Origin: DATARH01 sp963734125
Lineage (GTDB): Bacteria > Pseudomonadota > Alphaproteobacteria > ATCC43930 > CGMCC-115725
Reading direction: 5' to 3'
Assembly (NCBI GenBank): GCA_963734125.1
Contig: CAVTGB010000018.1
Coordinates: forward strand, 68,011 to 132,010
DNA: 64,000 bases
Part shown: positions 44,476-52,948 of the stretch, piece by piece
Numbering within the stretch: the first letter of the stretch is position 1
Layout: the number at the start of each line of letters is the position of its first letter
Notes under the pieces: model-generated
Told to the model about the DNA's origin: nothing
The model's input: the letters and a program-made list of their open reading frames with translations, nothing else
Database searches by the model: none
Translations under genes and position numbers: made by a program

Positions 44476-45729
44476 ATGCGATTGCGGTGGTTGCCCCGGG
44501 TTGCCGGTGTCGCGGGGCTGGCCGTGGCCGGGTTCGTCATCCTGTTAGGCCCGACCCCGGCCGGTGCGGCGAAACCGAAGCATGCCGCGCATGCCAAGGC
44601 GGCTGCGGCCAAGAGCGCGCCGGCCGCTGCGGTGCCGGCACCGAACGCTGCGAGCGGCGGCCCGATCGACACGCTGGCGACGCACGCGCTGATCCTCGAG
44701 GCGGAGACCGGCGCGGTCCTCCTCGACAAAGGCGCCGACGAGCGCATTCCGACCGCCTCCTTATCGAAGGTGATGACCGCCTATGTCGTCTTCGACATGC
44801 TGAAACAAGGCCGGGCCAAGCTCGATGACGAGCTGCCGGTCAGCGAGACCGCCTGGCGCACCCAGGGCTCCAAAATGTTCGTGCCGCTTGGCGGGCGCAT
44901 CAAGGTCGACGATCTCCTGCGCGGCATGATCGTCCAATCGGGAAACGATGCCTGCATCGTCTTGGCCGAAGGGTTGGCCGGAAGTCAGGAGGCCTTTGTC
45001 GATCTGATGAACCAGAAGGCCAAGGAGATCGGCCTCAGCAACAGCCATTTTGCCGATGTCGACGGGCTGCCCAATCCCGATCATTATTCAACCGCCCGCG
45101 ACCTGGCGACCCTGGCGCTGCGCACGATCGAGGATTTCCCGCAATATTACCACTACTTCGCGGATAAGGATTATGCCTTCAACAACATCAACCAGGGAAA
45201 CCGCAACCCGTTGCTCTACCACGACATCGGCGCCGACGGGCTGAAGACCGGCCACACCGAGGAGTCCGGGTATAGCCTCCTTGCCTCGGTGCATCGCGAC
45301 AACCGGCGCGTCATCCTGGTATTGAGCGGGATGCCCTCGATGAAGGCGCGGGCCGAGGAAGGCGAACGGTTGACCGAGTGGGCGTTCCGCGAATTCAACG
45401 ACTATCAGCTGTTCACCGCCGGAACCAAGGTCGATGACGCCGAAGTCTGGGTTGGCGCTGCGGCGAAGGTGCCGCTGACGGTCGCCCACGACCTCGTCGT
45501 CACGATGCCGCGCAAATCGCGCAAGGACATGAAGGTGACGCTCGCCTATAACAGCCCGGTCGCGGCACCGATCGGCCAAGGCCAGGAGATCGGCAAGGTG
45601 GTCGTCACCGCGCCCGACATGGCGCAGGTGGAGGCGCCGGTTTTCGCGGCCGAGAGCGTTGCGCGCATGGGCGCGTTCGGACGGATGGCAATGGTCGCCG
45701 CCCATCTGATTTGGGGCAACCGCCACTGA
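44476..45729 (+). CDS. dacA: D-alanyl-D-alanine carboxypeptidase (DacA/DacC type)
   Basis: 417 residues from ATG 44476, set by GGAGGT nine bases upstream; an in-frame ATG at 44413 has no such site. Signal peptide first, then penicillin-binding motifs SLSK (Ser nucleophile), SGN and KTG (GLKTGHTEESG). The C-terminal beta domain ends in an amphipathic helix (MGAFGRMAMVAAHLIWG) for membrane attachment. It trims peptidoglycan pentapeptides. Confidence 0.92.
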   Translation: MRLRWLPRVAGVAGLAVAGFVILLGPTPAGAAKPKHAAHAKAAAAKSAPAAAVPAPNAASGGPIDTLATHALILEAETGAVLLDKGADERIPTASLSKVMTAYVVFDMLKQGRAKLDDELPVSETAWRTQGSKMFVPLGGRIKVDDLLRGMIVQSGNDACIVLAEGLAGSQEAFVDLMNQKAKEIGLSNSHFADVDGLPNPDHYSTARDLATLALRTIEDFPQYYHYFADKDYAFNNINQGNRNPLLYHDIGADGLKTGHTEESGYSLLASVHRDNRRVILVLSGMPSMKARAEEGERLTEWAFREFNDYQLFTAGTKVDDAEVWVGAAAKVPLTVAHDLVVTMPRKSRKDMKVTLAYNSPVAAPIGQGQEIGKVVVTAPDMAQVEAPVFAAESVARMGAFGRMAMVAAHLIWGNRH

Positions 45730-46391
45730 GCCCGCCATCGCGTCCGACGACCGCGCGGGGCCGCTTGATCACGGTCGAGGGCGGGGAGGGGGCCGGTAAG
45801 TCGACGCAAGTCGATCTCCTGGCGGCGGCCTTGGGTGAGGCGGGGATGGCGGTCGTACGCACCCGCGAACCGGGCGGCTCCGAGGGGGCCGAGGCGATCC
45901 GGCGGCTGCTGCTCGACGGCGCCAACGAACGCTGGGATGCGATCGGGGAGGCGCTGTTGTTTTACGCAGCGCGCCGCGACCATCTGGTAAAGCTGATCCG
46001 GCCGGCACTCGAGCGGGGCCGTTGGGTGGTATGCGACCGCTTCGCCGATTCGACGCTTGTCTATCAGGGCTATGGCCGCGGCCTGCCGCTTGCCGATCTG
46101 TTGGCACTGCACCGCTTCGCGCTTGGCGATTTCGCGCCGGACTTGACGCTGATCCTCGACCTGCCGGTCGCTGACGGGCTCGCCCGGGCGGCGCGACGCT
46201 CGGCCGATGCCGATCGTTTCGAGCGGCTTGACGCTGCCTTCCACGAGCGGCTGCGGCAGGGGTTTCGCCGGATCGCTGCGGACCACCCCGAGCGGTGCGT
46301 CCTCATCGATGCGAGCGGCGGCCCCGATCGCGTTCACCGCGCGATCATCGCCACGGTTTCCGCACGCCTTGGGGTGACCCTGTCGCGATGA
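45711..46391 (+). CDS. tmk: Thymidylate kinase
   Basis: 226 residues from TTG 45711, which overlaps the previous gene by 19 bases; a later TTG at 45765 would trim 18 residues. P-loop GGEGAGKST, REPGGSEGAE, the DRx motif CDRFADSTLVYQGYGRG and a short lid are typical. It makes dTDP from dTMP. The dac-tmk-holB order is common in alphaproteobacteria. Confidence 0.9.
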   Translation: MGQPPLSPPSRPTTARGRLITVEGGEGAGKSTQVDLLAAALGEAGMAVVRTREPGGSEGAEAIRRLLLDGANERWDAIGEALLFYAARRDHLVKLIRPALERGRWVVCDRFADSTLVYQGYGRGLPLADLLALHRFALGDFAPDLTLILDLPVADGLARAARRSADADRFERLDAAFHERLRQGFRRIAADHPERCVLIDASGGPDRVHRAIIATVSARLGVTLSR

Positions 46392-46404
46392 AAGGGAGGG
46401 CGCC

Positions 46405-47066
46405 GTGAAAGGGAGGGGCGACGGCGCCGGGGTGGCCGACCCCGCGATTGTGCCGGCACCGCGCGCCAACCCGGAGTTCGTCGGTCACGAAGCCGCCGAA
46501 AGCACGTTGCGGCGCCTCTTCCAATCGGGCCGGCTGCCGCATGCGCTGATGTTGAGCGGGCCGCGTGGCATCGGCAAGGCGACGCTGGCGTTTCGCTTTG
46601 CCCGTTTCATTCTGGCGAATGGAGGAGGGGAGGGCTCCTCCGGCGGGCTGTTCGGCAGCGATAGTGCCGACGCCGGTGGACTGGCGATCGCGCCCGACAG
46701 CGGCGTCTTTCACCGGGTGGCGTCGGGTGGGCATGCCGATCTCTTGACGGTCGAGCGCGCCTACGACCCGCGCCGTCGCCGGCTCCGCAGCGAGATCGTC
46801 GTCGAGGACGCCCGCGAGGTCGGCGCGTTTCTGCGGCTGACGCCGGCCGAGGGCGGCTGGCGCATCGTCATCGTCGACGGCGCCGACGAGATGAACCGCA
46901 ATGCCGCCAATGCGCTCCTCAAAATCCTCGAAGAACCGCCGCGGCGCGCGCTCCTATTGTTGGTGGCGCACAGCCCCGGGCGGCTGTTGCCGACGATCCG
47001 CTCGCGCTGCCGAAGGTTTCCGTTGGCGCCGCTGGCGCCGGGAATCGTCCGCCGGCTGCTTGGGCA
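46405..47066 (+). CDS. holB: DNA polymerase III delta-prime subunit, truncated at contig join
   Basis: About 220 residues of the expected 330 or so. Walker A-like LSGPRGIGKATLAFRFAR, the DGADEMNRNAANALLKILEEPPRRALLLLVAH Walker B/sensor block and the SRC motif (IRSRCRRFPL) are intact. After RRLLG the sequence becomes the reverse complement of ftsH from another organism. The stop read in this frame further on is not natural. Confidence 0.88.
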
Positions 47067-47070
47067 CATC
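47061..47070. other. Junction of two unrelated genomic pieces
   Basis: To the left holB is cut in its C-terminal third; to the right ftsH, on the opposite strand, is cut after the VEM that normally precedes DGF in the AAA domain. No IS, tRNA, integrase or repeat lies at the point. See findings. Confidence 0.75.
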
Positions 47071-47965
47071 TCGACCAGCAGCTGGTTCAGCGGCTCTGCT
47101 CGCGCTCGTCGTGGCCGCCGCCCAGGCCGGCGCCGCGCTGCCGCCCCACCGCGTCGATCTCGTCAACGAAGACGATGCACGGGGAGTTCTTCTGGCCTGG
47201 TCGAAGAGGTCGCGCACCCGGCTGGCGCCCACGCCGACGAACATCTCCACGAACTCCGAGCCGGAGATGCTGAGGAAGGGCACCCTCGCCTCTCCCGCCA
47301 CCGCCTTGGAGAGGAGGGTCTTGCCGGTCCCCGGCGGGCCGACCAGCAGCACGCCCTTGGGGATGCGCGCAGCGACCGCGGTGCAGTGTCGGGTACTTCA
47401 GGAACTCGACGATCTCCCCCAGCTCGGTCTTGGCCTCGTCGACCCCGGCGACGTCCATGAAGGTGACCGACGGCTTGTCGCCGGCGATCAGCCGGGCCCG
47501 GCTGCGGCCGAAGGACATCGCCTGGTTGTTGCCCGACTGCGTCTGGCGGAGGAACCACCAGAGGAACAGCCCCATGATGGCGAAGATCAGCAGGTTGGGG
47601 AGGATGAGGTTCAACAGGATGCTGCTTCCGCTGCTCGTGTCATTCTTGAAGTTAAAGTAGTCTGCGGCATCGAACTCCTGGACCACCTCCTGGCTCGAGC
47701 CGACGGTGGTGCTGAGCTCGGTGCTGCTGCCGTTCCGGTACCAGGTGACGGTGCTCCCATCCCCGCTGATCTCGGCCTCCTGGCTGCTGGAGATGGCCCC
47801 GGAGGCACTGGGGTCGACCTGGTACTCGTGGACCGCCTTGGCCAGGGCGCCGCTGTCCACGGACTGGGTGGTCGAGCCAGGAAAGCGGCCGTAGAGAAGC
47901 GCCGCCGCCACCAGGATCGTAAGCAGGATGAGCAGCCAGGTAAAGGGGCGCCGCGAGTTGCGCAT
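47067..47965 (-). CDS. ftsH: FtsH membrane protease, N-terminal part only, frame broken
   Basis: ATG 47965 opens MRNSRRPFTWLLILLTILVAAALLYG (first membrane segment), then a periplasmic region and the second segment LLNLILPNLLIFAIMGLFLWWFL. The AAA domain follows with DVAGVDEAKTEL, GPPGTGKT and CIVFVDEIDAVGRQRGAGLGGGHDEREQ, but it crosses three frames near 47380, 47200 and 47095. It ends at the join, so the rest of the AAA domain and the zinc protease HExxH are missing. FtsH degrades membrane and short-lived proteins. Confidence 0.88.
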
Positions 47966-47975
47966 CGAAGCCAGT

Positions 47976-48770
47976 CTATAGCAGGGAACTCCGAATTGGG
48001 CGGAAGCCGCGATCGGGGAGTGACCGGGGCCTCCCCGGCCGCCTCCGGCCGGGCCGGGCCGCCGTCCCGGAGGCGGCGCTGCCTCTCCGCCAGGGTGACC
48101 AGGCGGCGGCGGGCGCCGGGGAAGACACCCTCCAGGGCGGGGAGGAGCTCGTGACGCACCCGGCTCCGCAGGAAGCGGGGGTCGCGGTTGCTGGGGTCGT
48201 CGACCGGGTCCAGCCCCAGGGCGGCGCAGTAGGCCAGGGTGGCCTCCCGCCAGACGCGGAGCAGGGGCCGGGCCAGCCGGCCCTCCCGCTCCGCCATCGC
48301 CCGCAGGCTCCAGGGGGTGGCGCTGGTGAGCAGCCGCATCAGCACGGTCTCGGCCTGGTCGTCGGCGGTGTGCCCCAGGGCGATGGCGCCGGCGCCGATG
48401 CGGTCGGCGACCTCGGCGAGCCCCCGGTGGCGGGCGCGGCGAGCCTGGTCCTGAAGGGAGGCGCCCGCCGCCACGTCGACCCTGATCGCCTCGAAGCCGA
48501 GCCCCAGCCGGCCCGCCAGGGCGGCCACCGGGGCCGCCTCGGTCGCCGATCCCGGCCGCAGCCCATGGTCGACGTGGACCACGTGGAGCCGCCAGCCCCG
48601 GCGGGGGCGCCAGCCGGGCCAGGGCATCCACCAGCGCGGTCGAGTCCGGTCCCCCGCTGCAGGCCACCACGACCGTCTCCCCCGGCCGGAGGACGCCTCG
48701 GCGATCGGCGGCGGCGGCGACCGCGCGGCGGACCCGGCCGACCGCGGCGACCCGCTCGTGGGGGGCAAGC
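47976..48770 (-). CDS. tilS: tRNA(Ile)-lysidine synthase, frame broken
   Basis: The PP-loop ACSGGPDSTALVDALARL lies in one frame and the rest, LHVVHVDHGLRPGSATEA, ALGHTADDQAETVLMRLL and DDPSNRDPRFLRSRVRHELLPALE, in another. The break is near 48605 in a run of G and C. The N-terminal start is not clear; no good start codon follows the tRNA. The stop is likely the TAG at 47978-47976, 10 bases before ftsH. It changes C34 of tRNA-Ile(CAU) to lysidine. tilS-ftsH order is common in Gram-positive-type genomes. Confidence 0.82.
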
Positions 48771-48783
48771 CGGCCGGCCGGCG

Positions 48784-48856
48784 TGGCGGTACCTGGATTC
48801 GAACCAGGGACATACCGGGTATGAGCCGGGTGCTCTACCACCTGAGCTATACCGCC
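48784..48856 (-). tRNA. tRNA-Met (anticodon CAT), elongator type
   Basis: Seven-base acceptor stem GGCGGTA/TACCGCC, D arm GCTC/GAGC, T arm CCTGG TTCGAAT CCAGG and anticodon loop ctCATac. The outermost anticodon-stem pair is C-T. No CCA is encoded. A CAT anticodon could also be tRNA-Ile2, the TilS substrate, which would be fitting next to tilS. Confidence 0.85.
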
Positions 48857-48919
48857 GGAGAGAGCGCCGGGGGCCGGGACGCGCGCCCGCGCCGACGCCG
48901 GCGCCGGGGGGAGGAGTGG

Positions 48920-48991
48920 TTGCGGCGGCTGGATTCGAACCAGCGACCTTCGGGTTATGAGCCCGACGAGCTTCCACTGCTCCACGCCGCA
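48920..48991 (-). tRNA. Initiator tRNA-fMet (anticodon CAT)
   Basis: Anticodon arm TCGGG CTCATAA CCCGA with the run of G-C pairs that marks initiator tRNA, D region GTGGAGCAG, T arm GCTGG TTCGAAT CCAGC. The acceptor stem TGCGGCG/CGCCGCA makes a T1-A72 pair rather than the common C1-A72 mismatch. No CCA is encoded. Confidence 0.85.
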
Positions 48992-49041
48992 GAGGGAGCA
49001 TAGCGCGGGCCAGGCGCGAACCGCCGGTTCGCGCCGCGGTG

Positions 49042-49552
49042 TCAGGGAGTGGGCGCCCGCCGAGGGCGAGGGCGTGGCCGGAGCAGCCGTCGAGGTGGCC
49101 CGGGGGCGCCAGCGGCGCCAGGGTGGGGGCGGGCGTGGCGGTCGGGGTGGGCGTCGGGGTTGGGGTGGGCGAAGGGGGTGGGGGTCGGGGCCGGGGTGGG
49201 GCTGAAGGTGATCGGGGCGGCGTTCGACGCCCGCCGGAGGAGGGGCCCACCTCGCCGCCGGGGTCGACGACGTAGACCTGCTCGCCGGGGAGGTGATAGC
49301 CGAGCTTGCGGGCCTGGTCCTCCACCCACGCCGTGCTGTGGGCCTGGGCGATCTCCTCGGAGCGCTGGGCGATCTGTGACTGGAGGGCGGCGTCCGCGGC
49401 CCGGGCTGGGCCACCCGGGCCACGGCGTCGCGGTCCTGGGCGGCCTCGCCGTAGAGGGCGAAGGCGACCCAGCCGCAGGCGACGGCGACCACCAGGGCGA
49501 CGATGCGCCGCGCCGTGAAGGGGCGGGGTCGCTCGGGACGAGAAGACTTCAT
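49042..49552 (-). CDS. FtsB/DivIC-like septum formation protein, frame broken
   Basis: ATG 49552 starts MKSSRPERPRPFTARRIVALVVAVACGWVAFALYGEAAQ, one membrane segment. After a break near 49405 the coiled coil ADAALQSQIAQRSEEIAQAHSTAWVEDQARKLGYHLPGE and the end VYVVDPG follow in another frame. This is the septum-initiator (DivIC/FtsB) layout. The remaining C-terminal part is a Pro/Thr-rich tail whose frame is uncertain; one frame ends at 49042. It acts in the divisome. Confidence 0.72.
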
Positions 49553-49674
49553 TGCGGGCCTTGGGGGACGTGGGGGGGACTGGCCGCGGGGAACCGTAGT
49601 GTGCTACGGCGTCCCCGAAATGGCAACGGGTCTCCGGATACGTGTGGGCGTTCTGAGAAAACGTCCGTTCTAAG

Positions 49675-51054
49675 AGTTCTGTGACTTTGTCCTCCCATGG
49701 AGGATTCGGTCACCTTGAACGCAGCCGAGCAGCAGCGCCTTCTGATCCTCAACGATCTGGAGGCCGGGATCGTGATCTCAGCGGAGGCAGCCGAGCTCCT
49801 CGGCGTCTCCGTCCGCCAGGTGCGCCGGCTCCGGGCCGCCTACCGGCTTCGGGGAGCAGCGGCCCTGGCCCACGGCAACCGTGGCCGCCGACCCGCTCAC
49901 GCCCTCGACCCCGGGCTGGCCGCGCGGGTGGTGGAGTTGGCGACCAGCACTTACGCCGGTTTCAACCGGCAGCACCTCACCGAGATGCTGGCCGAGGCCC
50001 ACGGCATCGTGCTCTCCCGTCCCACCGTGCACCGGATCCTCGCCGAGGCCGGGGTGGCCAGCGTGCGGCACCGCCGACCGCCCCGGCATCGTCAGCGGCG
50101 GGACCGCTATCCCCGGGAGGGCATGCTGCTCCAGGTCGACGGCAGCCGCCACGACTGGCTGGAGGGGCGGGGTCCCTACCTCACCCTGATCGGCGGCATC
50201 GACGACGCCACCGGCCTGGTCCCCTGGGCCTGTTTCCGTGAGCAGGAGGACGCCCAGGGATACTTCCAGCTCTTTCGGGAGGTGGTGCGCCGTCGGGGCA
50301 TCCCCATGGCCGTCTACAGCGATCAGCACTCGATCTTCTACTCGACGAAGAAGGCCCCCACCCTGGAGGAGCAGCTCACCGGCCGCCGCACGCCGACCCA
50401 GGTGGGCCGCCTCCTCGAGGAGCTGGGCGTGCGCTGGATCCGGGCTCGCTCACCCCAGGCCAAGGGCCGGGTGGAGCGCCTCTGGGGAACCTTCCAGGAC
50501 CGCCTCACCAGCGAGCTCCGGCTCGCTGGCGCTTCCACCCCGGAGCAGGCCAACGTGGTCCTCGAGCGCTACCTCTCCCGGCACAACCGCCGCTTCACCG
50601 TGCCACCCGCAGATCCCGCGCCAGCCTGGCAACCCTGGCCACCAGGGCGGCCCCATCACGAGGTCTTCTGCTTCAAGTACCAACGCCTGGTCGCCAACGA
50701 CAACACCGTCCGCCTCGGCGCCGTGGTCATCGATATCCCGCCCAACCGCCAACGCATCAGCTACGCGCGCTGCCGCGTCGACCTCCATCAGCGCTTCGAC
50801 GGTACGCTCCACGTCTTCCACCAGGGCGTCCAACTGGCCTCCACAACCGCACCCCTTTCCCACCTGCTCGGCCGCCCCCGCCTGCGGTCCGCCCAAGGGC
50901 CACCCGTCGGCGCCCCTCCCGCGCCGCCTCCGCGCCCGGAACGGCCTCGCTCTCCCGCTCCTCACCGGCCCGCCGCCAACCACCCCTGGCGCCTCTTCCC
51001 CGCTATCACCCGGTCAGAATCACTGAACCGTTAGCCGGACAGATTCACTGAACT
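49675..51054 (+). mobile_element. ISNCY/IS1202-like insertion sequence
   Basis: About 1.38 kb bounded by imperfect inverted repeats: agttctgtgactttgtcc at 49675-49692 and its mirror at 51037-51054, 15 of 18 matching. A second copy of the right-end motif lies 20 bases inside (51017-51026 region), as if for an extra transposase site. No target duplication is evident. It separates the ftsB-like gene from a gene whose 5' end is missing. Confidence 0.72.
49697..51034 (+). CDS. ISNCY-family DDE transposase
   Basis: 445 residues. N-terminal helix-turn-helix (ISAEAAELLGVSVRQVRRLRAAY), then the catalytic residues in MLLQVDGSRHDWLEG (Asp), AVYSDQHSIF (Asp) and AKGRVERLWGTFQDRL (Glu). The C-terminal region is Pro-rich. 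Appears intact. Confidence 0.88.
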   Translation: MEDSVTLNAAEQQRLLILNDLEAGIVISAEAAELLGVSVRQVRRLRAAYRLRGAAALAHGNRGRRPAHALDPGLAARVVELATSTYAGFNRQHLTEMLAEAHGIVLSRPTVHRILAEAGVASVRHRRPPRHRQRRDRYPREGMLLQVDGSRHDWLEGRGPYLTLIGGIDDATGLVPWACFREQEDAQGYFQLFREVVRRRGIPMAVYSDQHSIFYSTKKAPTLEEQLTGRRTPTQVGRLLEELGVRWIRARSPQAKGRVERLWGTFQDRLTSELRLAGASTPEQANVVLERYLSRHNRRFTVPPADPAPAWQPWPPGRPHHEVFCFKYQRLVANDNTVRLGAVVIDIPPNRQRISYARCRVDLHQRFDGTLHVFHQGVQLASTTAPLSHLLGRPRLRSAQGPPVGAPPAPPPRPERPRSPAPHRPAANHPWRLFPAITRSESLNR

Positions 51055-52201
51055 CCGACAGTAGTCTTCCAAGGCAGCAAGCAAACTAGGGAGTGCGAAC
51101 TCCCCAAACTCATCGGTGTCCAGCACTCCGACGCTGAAGGGTCAACAACCTTCTCCGTCTCGAATCGTCAGAAACCCACCACGCTCCACTATGGCGCTGG
51201 TAAGTTCGGTGCCTTCGATTTCCGCTTGGACCTCGCTTTGGCCCACTTTCGGGGCACGATCAGCGACCTTGTCAACACCGTAAGGCAGCATTTGGCCCAA
51301 TCGAGGCTACGCGTCCAATTCCACCAGCGACCTGACTATGTAGGCCAAGTTCCAAGGGGGGCTGACCTCGGACGCGAGAAAGGATCTACGGGAAGGACTA
51401 CGACTAGCATGTTCGAGCGGCAAGTATGAATTCGGCAACGCGTGGCTAGCCGCGTTTGCTCGACACGGCCACGACAACTCGAATACGGCGTTCGCATTCA
51501 CCCCTGCGGCCATCAAAGGACCGTTCTACGCATCCATGTATGAACGTTGGCACACCGAACGAAGGGTAACCAAGGACACTGCAGCGGCGTTCATCGAGCG
51601 CCACTGGGTAGAGATCGAGCGCACCTGCTACGGTTCACGCGCCGATGCCTCCCCTGCAAAGGCCAGCAGCCAGCAAGCGCAGTCAAGGCAGAAGACGCTC
51701 TCCCCGTGCCGAAGACGGATCCGCGTACCGCTTTGGTTGGCTTCCAAGATCTGCTCGACAAGGATCAAGCTACAGCGCTGGTCGGCTTGGGGCTAGAGCA
51801 CCAACCCGCGTTGGTGAACGCCGCCCAGTACATCCTCTCACGCGCAACTCCTGAGCAACGAACGGTTCCAGGAACCATCACGCGGGCGCATGCTTTAGAG
51901 CCGAGCTCACCGACTGCTGAATCCGAGCCCGACCTGACACGTGGATTCGAGGGCCAAAGCGACGAGCCTGTCCGCTTGCTCGCAAGGATGTTCGGCCCAT
52001 CTCATCGACAACCAAGTCCGGCGCATTCGCCCGTCTGGGTGCCGAGAAGCAACTCCCTTGGTCGATCATCCCCGATCGCCTGGAGCATCTCAAGCAGCGA
52101 CTTCTGCCGAGCGCCAGCGGATGGCACGATGCTGCGCCTACATCGGTCAGATGTCCATGCTCAGCACGGGCGTAAATGAGCTTCTGCACGCGCAGCCGTA
52201 G
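51055..52201 (+). pseudogene. Unrecognised gene, 5' end lost at the ISNCY element, several frame changes
   Basis: Coding sequence runs straight out of the IS: VVFQGSKQTRECELPKL, then KFGAFDFRLDLALAHFRGT. It continues in a second frame from 51344 (AKFQGGLTSDARKDLREGL, FYASMYERWHTERRV), a third stretch from about 51690 (ALVGFQDLLDKDQATALVGL), and ends ARLGAEKQLPWSIIPDRL...AYIGQMSMLSTGVNELLHAQP with a stop at 52199. About 380 residues remain. GC is clearly lower than the host, so the island is foreign. I do not recognise the family. It ends 12 bases before the ATPase gene, so the two were probably one operon. Confidence 0.6.
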
Positions 52202-52948
52202 TAGAGACGTGCCATGACTGACCACGCCCCCACTCGTTCCGATGCGACCCCTCCCGTGGAGAACACTCGCACGCGATTGCTGTCTGCAACACTGAACGGC
52301 TTCCGCAGCATTCGGACCCCGCAGGAACTGGTTCTTGACCCAGACCTGACGGTCCTCGCGGGACGCAACAACGTGGGCAAGACCGCATTTCTTCATGCCC
52401 TCACGTTGCCCACCCTCAATCGACCTGGGCGCGACGACACCGCTTTTCAACTGATCATGAAGTGGTCAGTGGCAGGCGACGAGCTTCGTGCCGCTCTCCA
52501 AGCGCCGACATGGCAAGTCGGGGCGGCCCCCCAAGCTCTTATGGACGCCACCTCCTAGTGGTCGAGTTGTCCCTAGAGCCGCCAAGGGATCCGTTAGTCC
52601 TCACGCGCGCAGCAAGGTGTGCCTGGAGACAGCGTACTCAATTTCGGTGGCCAAACTCTTCAATCTTCGACCCTTCGAATCGGAGATGGCCTTCGTCATT
52701 TGCGAGAAGGCACCGCACCGACCAGAGGCCTCCCAATACCGCGACGTTCACATGGGAAGACGGGAAGCCGACGCAAGGATAATCGCCCTTGGTGATCCTC
52801 CTCTGGACTTGCTTTTCAGCTTTGCCAAGCGCTCGTGGGCTCAATCGTTTACGTCGGTCCTCGGAAGGTCGCAACCTACAGCGTGGCCTTGTCTCAGGCC
52901 GAAGCAGTCCTCGATTCCGACGGTAGTAATCTCATAAACGTCCTCTAT

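Noticed and set aside
48780..49000. Peptides such as VRIQPPQP and VAGSNPAAA on the minus strand
   Set aside because: These are translations of the two tRNA genes, a well-known artefact.
47087..49552. A continuous 821-codon frame on the minus strand
   Set aside because: It runs through ftsB, two tRNA genes, tilS and ftsH by chance; motif order shows four separate genes with frame errors.
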